Shown: in pieces, positions 33,965 to 40,358 of the stretch
Numbering within the stretch: the stretch's first letter is position 1
How the letters are laid out: every line of letters begins with the position of its first letter
Assembly: GCA_009909005.1 (NCBI GenBank)
Contig: JAAAOG010000038.1
Coordinates: 1-40,358, forward strand
Direction: 5' to 3'
DNA length: 40,358 bases
Origin: Alphaproteobacteria bacterium
Lineage (GTDB): Bacteria > Pseudomonadota > Alphaproteobacteria > DSM-16000 > Inquilinaceae
Position numbers and translations under genes: made by a program
The notes under the pieces: generated by a model
Databases searched by the model: none
What the model was told of the DNA's origin: nothing
The model's input: the letters and a program-made list of their open reading frames with translations, nothing else

Positions 33965-34327
33965 CTAAAAGTCCAGTCCGCTTTCCCGGGCCGCATCGGC
34001 CAGGGCCTTGATGCGGCCGTGATACAGATACTGGCCACGATCGAACACAACCTGCTTGACGCCGGCCGCCAGCGCCCGTTCGGCCAACAGCTTGCCGACG
34101 GCCTTGGCCCCCTCGGTCGTCGACCCGTTCTTCAGCGTCTCCCGCAAATCCTTGTCCAGGGTCGAGGCCGCGGCAAGCGTATGGCCGTGCGCATCATCGA
34201 TGACCTGGGCATAGATCTGCTTGTTCGAGCGAAACACCGACAGCCTCGAGCGCCCGGCAGCCAGCCGGCGCAGCTTGCTGCGGTTACGCATCTGCCGGCG
34301 CTGGCGCAATGCATCTCGTTTCAGCAT
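33965..34327 (-). CDS. rplR: 50S ribosomal protein L18
   Basis: A protein of 120 aa with the L18 pattern: basic N-terminus [11 protein letters not shown], then [18 protein letters not shown], then [13 protein letters not shown] and the conserved end [24 protein letters not shown]18 binds 5S rRNA and carries it to the central protuberance with L5. It lies between rplF (3 bases upstream) and rpsE (19 bases downstream). Confidence 0.98.
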   Translation of the reverse strand: MLKRDALRQRRQMRNRSKLRRLAAGRSRLSVFRSNKQIYAQVIDDAHGHTLAAASTLDKDLRETLKNGSTTEGAKAVGKLLAERALAAGVKQVVFDRGQYLYHGRIKALADAARESGLDF

Positions 34328-34330
34328 GGC

Positions 34331-34864
34331 CTACTTCTTCTTGCCTTCTTTGCGCAGGATGGTTTCGCCTTCGTACTTGATGCCCTTGCCCTTGTAAGGC
34401 TCGGGCGGCCGCAGACCGCGGATCTTGGCAGCGATCTGTCCGACTTCCTGCTTGTCGTAACCGCTGATGGCGATCAGCGTCGGCCTTTCGCATTTCATCG
34501 TCACACCCGGCGGAATGGGATAGCGGATCGGGTGGCTGTAGCCCAGCTGCAGCACCAGCTCCTGCCCCTCCACCGCCGCCCGATAGCCGACGCCGTTGAC
34601 CTCCAGCACCCGGGTGAACCCCTTGCTGACGCCCAGAACCATATTGTTGATCCGGGTGCGCGTGGTCGCCCACATATTCCGCGAGAACTTGTTGTCGTAA
34701 CGCGGCTTGACGGTGATGCGACTGTCTTCCATCGACACGTCGACCTGGTCGACCACCGTCATCGCCAGCTCGCCGAGCTTGCCTTTGACCGAAATATCCC
34801 GCCCCTCCAGGTTCACCTGGACGTCTTTCGGAATCTCGATCGGATGCTTGCCAATCCGCGACAT
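34331..34864 (-). CDS. rplF: 50S ribosomal protein L6
   Basis: A protein of 177 aa of standard length. [17 protein letters not shown] starts the first of two related L6 domains, and [19 protein letters not shown] joins them. The signature [28 protein letters not shown] lies in the second domain near residue 135, and the Lys-rich end LRKEGKKK follows. L6 contacts 23S rRNA near the sarcin-ricin loop. rplR follows after 3 bases, which suggests coupling. Confidence 0.98.
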   Translation of the reverse strand: MSRIGKHPIEIPKDVQVNLEGRDISVKGKLGELAMTVVDQVDVSMEDSRITVKPRYDNKFSRNMWATTRTRINNMVLGVSKGFTRVLEVNGVGYRAAVEGQELVLQLGYSHPIRYPIPPGVTMKCERPTLIAISGYDKQEVGQIAAKIRGLRPPEPYKGKGIKYEGETILRKEGKKK

Positions 34865-34921
34865 GGACGCCGCCCCGCTCTCGTTCTCGCCGCAGCCGCC
34901 CGCCCGGGCGGCGCCGCTTTC

Positions 34922-35320
34922 CTAGAAAACCTCACAGAGGATCTCGCCGCCGACATTGGCGGCCCGCGCCTCCGCATCCGACATGACGCCGCGCGGCGTC
35001 GACAGGATCTTGATGCCCAGCCCGTTGTAATAGCGCGGCAGGTCCTTGATCTTCGAGTAGACCCGCCGGCCCGGGGTCGAGACCCGGTCGATGCGCCGGA
35101 TGACCGGCTGGCCGTCATGGTATTTCAACTCCACCCGCAGGCCGCGCACGCCCGGCCGCTCCTCGAACGTCTCATAGCCACGAATGAAACCCTCGCGCTT
35201 CAGGACTTCAAGGACATTCGAGCGCAGCTTCGAGGCGGGGCTGACGACCGACACCTTCCCGGCACGCTGTCCATTCCGGATCCGCGACAGCAAATCCCCC
35301 AACGGGTCGCTCAGGGACAT
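34922..35320 (-). CDS. rpsH: 30S ribosomal protein S8
   Basis: A protein of 132 aa. It begins [18 protein letters not shown], the S8 start, and has [12 protein letters not shown] and the C-terminal signature [27 protein letters not shown]8 binds helix 21 of 16S rRNA. In enterobacteria it also represses the spc operon at the rplE start; a matching mRNA structure was not verified here. The start lies 15 bases from rpsN. Confidence 0.98.
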   Translation of the reverse strand: MSLSDPLGDLLSRIRNGQRAGKVSVVSPASKLRSNVLEVLKREGFIRGYETFEERPGVRGLRVELKYHDGQPVIRRIDRVSTPGRRVYSKIKDLPRYYNGLGIKILSTPRGVMSDAEARAANVGGEILCEVF

Positions 35321-35335
35321 CGTTTCCCGTCTCCT

Positions 35336-35641
35336 TTACCAGCTCGATTTTGTCAGGCCGGGAATCTGGCCTCGCGAGCCCAGTTCACGCAACGCCACGC
35401 GACTGAGCTTGAAGCGGCGGTAGAAGCCGCGCGGCCGTCCGCTCAGTTCGCACCGGTTGCGCAGGCGCGTCTTGGATGAGTTTCTCGGCATTTCCGCCAG
35501 CTTCAACCGGGCCGCAAAGCGCTCTTCGGCCGGCAAATGCCGGTCCTCCGCCATCGCCTTCAGCCGGTTGCGTTTCGCCGCCTTGCGCGCCACCATGCGC
35601 GCCCGCCGGTCATTGTTCTCGATCGTGCCTTTCTTGGCCAT
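35336..35641 (-). CDS. rpsN: 30S ribosomal protein S14 (zinc-free form)
   Basis: A protein of 101 aa from the ATG at 35641. An upstream in-frame open stretch overlaps rplE and is not S14-like. This is the long form without the Cys-x2-Cys zinc motif: [21 protein letters not shown] has a single Cys. The end [17 protein letters not shown] is invariant in the family. S14 sits in the 30S head and is needed for tRNA binding. Confidence 0.98.
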   Translation of the reverse strand: MAKKGTIENNDRRARMVARKAAKRNRLKAMAEDRHLPAEERFAARLKLAEMPRNSSKTRLRNRCELSGRPRGFYRRFKLSRVALRELGSRGQIPGLTKSSW

Positions 35642-35663
35642 AATCGCATCTCCTCCCGGCAGT

Positions 35664-36203
35664 CTAGGTGACGAACGGGATATCGAAGCCGCGCAGGAGC
35701 GCCTTTGCTTCCGCATCGGTTTTCGCGGTGGTCACCAGGATGATGTCCAAGCCCCGGATTTCGTCGATCTTGTCGTATTCGATTTCCGGAAAGATGATCT
35801 GCTCTTTCACGCCCATCGAAAAATTGCCCCGACCATCGAAGCTCTTGCTCGAAACGCCGCGAAAATCGCGGATTCGGGGAAGCGCAATGGTGACCAGCCG
35901 ATCGAGAAACTCGTACATCCGCTCCCGCCTCAGCGTCACCTTGACGCCGATCGGCATGCCCTGGCGCAGCTTGTAGGTCGCGATCGCCCGCTTCGCCCGG
36001 GTGATGATCGGTTTCTGGCCGGCGATCACCGCCATTTCCTGCGCCGCCGTGCTCACCTTCTTGGAGTCGGCCACCCCTTCACCCACGCCCATATTGAGCA
36101 CGATCTTGTCCAGCCGCGGCACCTGCAAGGCATTGCGGTAGCCGAACTGTTCCATCAGCGCCGGGCGGATCTTGTCCTCGAATTGCGTCTTCAGCCTTGG
36201 CAT
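35664..36203 (-). CDS. rplE: 50S ribosomal protein L5
   Basis: A protein of 179 aa from the ATG at 36203, preceded by GAGGG. The pattern is complete: [50 protein letters not shown] and the end FDIPFV. L5 binds 5S rRNA with L18 and touches P-site tRNA. The alternative start at 36215 would overlap rplX and adds 4 residues. The gene starts 8 bases from the rplX stop. Confidence 0.98.
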   Translation of the reverse strand: MPRLKTQFEDKIRPALMEQFGYRNALQVPRLDKIVLNMGVGEGVADSKKVSTAAQEMAVIAGQKPIITRAKRAIATYKLRQGMPIGVKVTLRRERMYEFLDRLVTIALPRIRDFRGVSSKSFDGRGNFSMGVKEQIIFPEIEYDKIDEIRGLDIILVTTAKTDAEAKALLRGFDIPFVT

Positions 36204-36211
36204 TGCCGCCC

Positions 36212-36562
36212 TCACCGATCGATGATCTCGCCGGAGCGCTTGGCCACGCGCACTTTGCGGCCATCCTCCAGCGTCTTGTAGCCGACCCGGGTCGGCCGGT
36301 CGCTGGCCGGGTCGATATGGGCCACGTTCGAGACGTGGATCGGCGCCTCTTTCTCGACGATACCGCCGCTGCCGGCCTGCGAGGGCCGGGTATGGCGCTT
36401 GACGATGTTGACGCCCTGCACGATGACCCGGCTTTCCATGGGCATGACCTTCAGCACGTCGCCGCGCTTGCCGCGGTCGCGCCCGGTCAGCACCTCGACC
36501 CGATCGCCCTTCTTGATCCGGAGCTTCGGCCGGACCCGCTTTTCCGGGGTCTTGGTCGCCAT
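36212..36562 (-). CDS. rplX: 50S ribosomal protein L24
   Basis: A protein of 116 aa. The KOW motif lies at [22 protein letters not shown], then [30 protein letters not shown]. The first 13 residues are an extra basic stretch; L24 is usually about 105 aa. The ATG overlaps the TGA of rplN in an ATGA junction, which gives translational coupling. L24 starts 50S assembly at the 5' end of 23S rRNA. Confidence 0.98.
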   Translation of the reverse strand: MATKTPEKRVRPKLRIKKGDRVEVLTGRDRGKRGDVLKVMPMESRVIVQGVNIVKRHTRPSQAGSGGIVEKEAPIHVSNVAHIDPASDRPTRVGYKTLEDGRKVRVAKRSGEIIDR

Positions 36563-36930
36563 CACAGCACCTCCGGCGCCAGGCTGATGATCTTCATGTA
36601 CCGCTTGGCCCGCAGTTCGCGGGTCACCGGCCCGAAAATCCGAGTGCCGATCGGCTCGCCCTGCTTGTTGATGAGCACCGCCGCGTTCTTGTCGAAGCGG
36701 ATGGCGGTGCCGTCGAGCCGGCGGATCTCCTTCGCGGTCCGCACGATCACCGCCCGCAGCACATCGCCCTTTTTGACGCGGCCGCGCGGGATGGCGTCCT
36801 TGACCGAGACGACGATCACGTCGCCGACCCCGGCCACCTTGCGCCCCGAGCCGCCGAGCACCTTGATGCACTGCACGCGCCGCGCCCCGGAATTGTCGGC
36901 CACGTCCAGATTGGTCTGCATTTGGATCAT
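36562..36930 (-). CDS. rplN: 50S ribosomal protein L14
   Basis: A protein of 122 aa, the exact family length. [28 protein letters not shown] and [22 protein letters not shown] are the L14 signatures, and the end [19 protein letters not shown] is conserved. L14 forms an intersubunit bridge with 16S rRNA. Both ends overlap neighbours in ATGA junctions (rpsQ upstream, rplX downstream). Confidence 0.99.
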   Translation of the reverse strand: MIQMQTNLDVADNSGARRVQCIKVLGGSGRKVAGVGDVIVVSVKDAIPRGRVKKGDVLRAVIVRTAKEIRRLDGTAIRFDKNAAVLINKQGEPIGTRIFGPVTRELRAKRYMKIISLAPEVL

Positions 36931-37247
36931 GCCGACTCTCCTGCCTGGGCGGTGGCCTCGCCCTCGCCGCTGCCGCCGCCGGTCGCGAAACCGGCCATCG
37001 CGTCGCCGCCCGGGACCTGCTCCTTCAGCACTTCCCAGCGTTTGCGCTTCGAATAGGGCCGCGATTCGATGATCTGCACGAGGTCGCCGGTCTTGAACCG
37101 GTTTTCCGCGTCATGCGCCAGGAACCGCTTCGTTCGCTTGATGAATTTCTTGTAGACGGGATCCATGATCTGGCGCTCGACAAGCACGGTCACCGTCTTG
37201 TCCGTCTTGTCCGAGACTACCCGTCCCGTCAGTATCCGGCGCGGCAT
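36927..37247 (-). CDS. rpsQ: 30S ribosomal protein S17 with C-terminal extension
   Basis: A protein of 106 aa, where S17 is usually near 80. The core [22 protein letters not shown], then [22 protein letters not shown] and [18 protein letters not shown] is complete. The remaining 30 residues ([19 protein letters not shown] and on) are Gly/Ala/Glu-rich and probably disordered. S17 binds 16S rRNA early in assembly. The stop overlaps the rplN start. Confidence 0.97.
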   Translation of the reverse strand: MPRRILTGRVVSDKTDKTVTVLVERQIMDPVYKKFIKRTKRFLAHDAENRFKTGDLVQIIESRPYSKRKRWEVLKEQVPGGDAMAGFATGGGSGEGEATAQAGESA

Positions 37248-37268
37248 GACTTTCGCCCTTCCCTCGTC

Positions 37269-37478
37269 TTATGCCTGGGCGGCGGCCGCAGACCGGCGCC
37301 GCTCCGTCATCACGGTCTTGATGCGGGCGATATCGCGCCGGACTTCCCGGACCCGCGCAGTGTTCTCCAGCTGGCCGCTCGCCTTCTGGAAGCGGAGGTT
37401 GAAGCGCTCCTTGCGCAGGCGGATCAGTTCCTCGCCCAGCTCGTCCTCGCTCTTGGCCCGCAATTCCTCGGCTGTCAT
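37269..37478 (-). CDS. rpmC: 50S ribosomal protein L29
   Basis: A protein of 69 aa. [24 protein letters not shown] starts a two-helix hairpin, and [31 protein letters not shown] is the L29 signature. The ATG overlaps the TGA of rplP (ATGA). An open stretch upstream in the same frame belongs to no L29. L29 lies at the tunnel exit beside L23, where trigger factor and SRP dock. Confidence 0.97.
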   Translation of the reverse strand: MTAEELRAKSEDELGEELIRLRKERFNLRFQKASGQLENTARVREVRRDIARIKTVMTERRRSAAAAQA

Positions 37479-37900
37479 CCCTGCACCTCCTCCGCCATCC
37501 GGGTGACGAAGCGCGTCTCCAGCGGCAGCTTGGCGGCAGCGAGCTCGAAGGCCCGCTTGGCCAAGTCCGGCGGCACGCCGTCCAGCTCGAACATGATCCG
37601 TCCCGGCTTCACCCGGCATACCCAGTATTCCGGCGATCCCTTGCCCTTGCCCATGCGCACCTCGGCCGGCTTGGTCGAGACCGGCACATCGGGGAAGATG
37701 CGGATCCAGACCCGGCCCTGGCGGCGGATATGGCGGGTGATGGCACGCCGCGCCGCCTCGATCTGCCGGGCCGTCACCCGCGCCGGAGCCTGCGCCTTCA
37801 GCCCATAGGCGCCGAAATTCAACGCCGTCCCGCCCTTGGCGGCACCGTGAATTCGGCCCTTATGCTGCTTGCGGAATTTCGTGCGTTTCGGACTCAGCAT
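37475..37900 (-). CDS. rplP: 50S ribosomal protein L16
   Basis: A protein of 141 aa. [19 protein letters not shown] starts the family pattern. [27 protein letters not shown] and the loop [28 protein letters not shown], which reaches towards the A-site tRNA elbow, are conserved. The conserved loop Arg (RMGKGKG) is a site of hydroxylation in E. coli; whether that occurs here is unknown. rpmC starts inside the stop. Confidence 0.98.
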   Translation of the reverse strand: MLSPKRTKFRKQHKGRIHGAAKGGTALNFGAYGLKAQAPARVTARQIEAARRAITRHIRRQGRVWIRIFPDVPVSTKPAEVRMGKGKGSPEYWVCRVKPGRIMFELDGVPPDLAKRAFELAAAKLPLETRFVTRMAEEVQG

Positions 37901-37941
37901 CGCTCACATTCCCAACCGCCACTCGACCGGCCTGCCGCCTG

Positions 37942-38649
37942 TCACTGCCCGCCGCGCCCACCGCCGCCGCCGCCGCCACCGCCGCCCTGCTCCGACAGCC
38001 GCTTGTCCTGGGCCATCGGGTCGTGCGCCATGATCTCGCCCTTGAACACCCAGACCTTGACGCCGCAGGTGCCATAGGTGGTCTTCGCCGCCGCCGTGCC
38101 GTAATCGATATCGCCGCGGAGCGTGTGCAGCGGCACCCGCCCCTCGCGGTACCATTCCGTCCGGGCGATCTCCGCCCCGCCGAGCCGGCCGGCGCAGTTG
38201 ATCCGGATGCCCTGGGCGCCGAGGCGCATGGCATTCTGCACCGCGCGCTTCATGGCGCGCCGGAAGGCCACCCGCCGCTCCAGCTGGTTGGCGATATTCT
38301 CGGCCACCAGCCGGGCGTCGATCTCGGGCTTGCGGATCTCGACGATATTCAGGCTGACTTCGCCGCCGGTCATCTTGGCGAGTTCGGCGCGAAGCTTTTC
38401 GATATCGGCGCCCTTCTTGCCGATCACAACACCCGGCCGCGCGGTATGTATGGTGACCCGCGCCCGCTTGGCCGGCCGTTCGATGACGATGCGGCTGATC
38501 CCGGCCTGGGCCAGCCGCTTGTGCAGGAAGGCCCGGATCCGCAAATCCTCATGCAGCTGGTCGGCATAGTCCTTGCCGGCGAACCAGCGGGAATCCCAGG
38601 TGCGGTTGATGCCGACCCGGAACCCGATCGGGTTGATCTTGTGACCCAT
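37942..38649 (-). CDS. rpsC: 30S ribosomal protein S3 with poly-glycine tail
   Basis: A protein of 235 aa. [23 protein letters not shown] starts it. The KH domain has the GXXG loop in [14 protein letters not shown] near residue 77, and the C-terminal domain has [35 protein letters not shown]3 lines the mRNA entry and takes part in helicase activity. The last 15 residues are a run of glycines ended by RGGQ, encoded by a GCC-type triplet repeat (37945-37985). Such tails vary in the family and may expand by slippage. Confidence 0.97.
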   Translation of the reverse strand: MGHKINPIGFRVGINRTWDSRWFAGKDYADQLHEDLRIRAFLHKRLAQAGISRIVIERPAKRARVTIHTARPGVVIGKKGADIEKLRAELAKMTGGEVSLNIVEIRKPEIDARLVAENIANQLERRVAFRRAMKRAVQNAMRLGAQGIRINCAGRLGGAEIARTEWYREGRVPLHTLRGDIDYGTAAAKTTYGTCGVKVWVFKGEIMAHDPMAQDKRLSEQGGGGGGGGGGRGGQ

Positions 38650-38653
38650 GGCT

Positions 38654-39034
38654 TCAGTCCATCTCCGCCCGTTCCCGCACGATCACCGTCAGGTTCGACC
38701 ACGGTTTCTGCAAACGCCCCACCCGGCCGCGCGCCCGCGCCCGGAACCGCTTCATCACCAGACTCTTGCCGACAAAGGCCTCGGCGACATACAGGCTGTC
38801 GACATCCATCTGATGGTTGTTCTCGGCATTGGCGATGGCCGACTGCAGCACCTTTTTGACGTCGCCGGCCACCCGCCGCGGCGAGAAACTCAGCTCCGCC
38901 AGCGCCGCGGTCGCGCTCTTACCGCGAATGGCCTGCGCCAAGAGATTGAGCTTGCGCGGGCTGGAGCGGATCAGCCGGCCGAAGGCCATGGCCTCATCTT
39001 CCGCCAGGCGCGGTTCCGCCTTGGGCTTGCCCAT
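38654..39034 (-). CDS. rplV: 50S ribosomal protein L22
   Basis: A protein of 126 aa. [25 protein letters not shown] begins the core, [30 protein letters not shown] carries the hairpin base, and the tunnel loop [22 protein letters not shown] carries the residues known for macrolide effects in other species. It has a short N-terminal extension [13 protein letters not shown]. rpsC follows after 4 bases. Confidence 0.98.
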   Translation of the reverse strand: MGKPKAEPRLAEDEAMAFGRLIRSSPRKLNLLAQAIRGKSATAALAELSFSPRRVAGDVKKVLQSAIANAENNHQMDVDSLYVAEAFVGKSLVMKRFRARARGRVGRLQKPWSNLTVIVRERAEMD

Positions 39035-39039
39035 CGGGC

Positions 39040-39318
39040 TTATCTCCTCTTCGCCTTCTTGTCGGCGGCGTGGCCGTAATAGGTGCGGGTCGGCGCGAAC
39101 TCGCCGAATTTGTGGCCGACCATGTTCTCGGTCACCAGCACGGGCAGGAACTTGTGCCCGTTATGGACGCCGAAGGTCAGGCCGACGAATTGCGGCAGAA
39201 TGGTCGAGCGCCGCGACCACGTCTTGATCACCTCGTTGCGCCCGGAATTCCGGGCGTTTTCGGCCTTCTTGAGAAGGAAGCCGTCGACGAACGGCCCTTT
39301 CCAGACTGAACGTGCCAT
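39040..39318 (-). CDS. rpsS: 30S ribosomal protein S19
   Basis: A protein of 92 aa. [17 protein letters not shown], then [50 protein letters not shown]-type sequence is full S19. It forms a complex with S13 in the 30S head and contacts the A-site tRNA. rplV follows after 5 bases. Confidence 0.98.
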   Translation of the reverse strand: MARSVWKGPFVDGFLLKKAENARNSGRNEVIKTWSRRSTILPQFVGLTFGVHNGHKFLPVLVTENMVGHKFGEFAPTRTYYGHAADKKAKRR

Positions 39319-39333
39319 AATCGCTCTTCCGCC

Positions 39334-40164
39334 TCAGGATCGCTTCTGGCGCCGGCGCAGGATCAACCGATCGCTCGGCTTCTTCCCGCGCGTCTTGCGC
39401 CCCTTGGTCGGCTTGCCCCAGGGGGTCACCGGATTACGGCCGCCCGAGGTCCGCCCCTCGCCGCCGCCATGCGGGTGGTCGATCGGGTTCATCGCCACGC
39501 CGCGCACCGACGGGCGCTTGCCGTCCCAGCGCGTCCGCCCCGCCTTGCCAAGACTGATATTCGCCTGGTCGGGGTTGGAGACCGCACCGATGCTGGCCAT
39601 GCAGTCGGCCCGCACCATGCGCACCTCGCCCGAGGAGAGCTTCAGCTGGGCATAACCGACCGCCCGGCCGACCAGCTGGGCATAGGTGCCGGCCGATCGC
39701 GCAATCTGGCCGCCGCGGCCCGGCTTCAGCTCGATATTGTGGACAATGGTGCCCACCGGGATCGACTGCAGCGGCATGGCGTTGCCGGGCTTGATATCCG
39801 CCCGCTGGCCCGAGATCACCTTGTCGCCGACCCCCAGCCGCTGCGGCGCCAGAACGTAGGACAGTTCCCCGTCCTCATACCGGATCAGTGCGATGAAGGC
39901 GGTACGGTTCGGATCGTATTCCAGCCGCTCGACCGTGGCGGGCATATCGAACTTCCGCCGCTTGAAATCAACCAGGCGGTAGCGCCGCTTATGACCGCCG
40001 CCGATTCGCCGCGCGGTGATCCGCCCGGTATTGTTGCGCCCGCCTTTCTTCGTCAGGCCCTCGGTCAGCGCCTTGACCGGCTTGCCCTTGTGCAGCGCCG
40101 ACCGGTCGGTCAGCACCAGCTGGCGCGTGCCAGGCGTGCGCGGATTGTACTGCTTGAGGGGCAT
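39334..40164 (-). CDS. rplB: 50S ribosomal protein L2
   Basis: A protein of 276 aa. Conserved stretches are [38 protein letters not shown], the SH3-like middle, and [31 protein letters not shown] near residue 225, whose His lies close to the peptidyl transferase centre. L2 is needed for subunit joining. The order rplW-rplB-rpsS is that of the S10 operon. Confidence 0.99.
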   Translation of the reverse strand: MPLKQYNPRTPGTRQLVLTDRSALHKGKPVKALTEGLTKKGGRNNTGRITARRIGGGHKRRYRLVDFKRRKFDMPATVERLEYDPNRTAFIALIRYEDGELSYVLAPQRLGVGDKVISGQRADIKPGNAMPLQSIPVGTIVHNIELKPGRGGQIARSAGTYAQLVGRAVGYAQLKLSSGEVRMVRADCMASIGAVSNPDQANISLGKAGRTRWDGKRPSVRGVAMNPIDHPHGGGEGRTSGGRNPVTPWGKPTKGRKTRGKKPSDRLILRRRQKRS

Positions 40165-40182
40165 GTCCCTTGGTCCCTCTTG

Positions 40183-40358
40183 TCAGATGCCCGAGGTGAC
40201 GTCGATCTGCGAGCCTTCGGCCAGCGTCACGATCGCCTTCTTGCGATCGGATCGCCGGCCAGGGCGTCCCCGAAAGCGCTTGGTCTTGCCTTTCAGGCGC
40301 AGGGTGTTCACCGCCTCGACCTTGACCGAGAACAGCTTTTCGATCGCCGTCTTGATCT
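40183..40358 (-). CDS. rplW: 50S ribosomal protein L23, C-terminal part
   Basis: The frame is open from the window end to a TGA at 40183-40185 and gives 58 residues: [20 protein letters not shown], then [24 protein letters not shown] and an end VTSGI. This is the L23 C-terminal two-thirds; the N-terminus lies outside the window. L23 forms the docking site for trigger factor and SRP at the tunnel exit. rplB starts 18 bases downstream. Confidence 0.95.
   Translation of the reverse strand, partial: IKTAIEKLFSVKVEAVNTLRLKGKTKRFRGRPGRRSDRKKAIVTLAEGSQIDVTSGI

Noticed and set aside
33743-35479. A 578-codon plus-strand open frame across the ribosomal genes
   Set aside because: Lies opposite rpsE to rpsN, all of which are certain; composition is that of a shadow frame.

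Overview
The window is GC-rich chromosomal DNA, apparently from an alphaproteobacterium close to the Rhodospirillales. Three things suggest this: the high GC content; an almost intact S10-spc-alpha ribosomal superoperon with alphaproteobacterial-type proteins; and a nucleoside-uptake and pyrimidine-catabolism gene set of a kind common in that class. The exact taxon cannot be read from the sequence. I see no tRNA, rRNA, CRISPR array, transposase or integrase gene.

Layout from left to right. 1-322 is the 3' end of ilvH. 328-2753 holds four tandem Uma2-family (PD-(D/E)XK fold) genes on the minus strand. 2817-8224 is a mixed housekeeping stretch: M20 amidohydrolase, ribokinase, tandem universal stress protein, short-chain dehydrogenase, Nudix hydrolase, bacteriohemerythrin and a small degenerate HNH-like protein. 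8301-20039 is a nucleobase/nucleoside block: preT and a beta-ureidopropionase on the minus strand, then a BMP-type ABC importer (binding protein, fused double ATPase, two permeases) and a codA-like deaminase on the plus strand. The importer could bring in nucleosides, the deaminase would act on a freed base, and PreT plus the ureidopropionase would supply the first electron-transfer step and the last hydrolytic step of reductive pyrimidine breakdown. preA and dihydropyrimidinase are not in the window.

Between the two halves of that block, at about 10661-13860, sits an accessory segment. It holds a GNAT acetyltransferase, an orphan ParA-type ATPase, an orphan terminator-like hairpin and a strikingly AT-rich gene for a two-TM coiled-coil protein that resembles putative phage abortive-infection proteins. 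A REPIN-like double hairpin lies between the two permease genes.

20023-21477 encodes a CBS/DUF294 nucleotidyltransferase-like protein. 21820-23238 encodes a patatin-like protein with Cys and Glu where Ser and Asp are expected and with a GC-rich Arg/Pro/Ala tail. 23557-28210 is an alpha-glucan trio (GT5 glycogen synthase, GH57, GH13) that ends in a bidirectional terminator. 28347-40358 is the ribosomal superoperon on the minus strand: rplW (partial), rplB, rpsS, rplV, rpsC, rplP, rpmC, rpsQ, rplN, rplX, rplE, rpsN, rpsH, rplF, rplR, rpsE, rpmD, rplO, secY, rpsM, rpsK, rpoA, rplQ. adk is missing from its usual place after secY, and rpsM and rpoA both start with TTG.

The best candidates for something new are the mosaic four-gene Uma2 array, the ParA-GNAT pair next to the Abi-like gene, and the glucan trio. 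None can be called a new system from this sequence alone.
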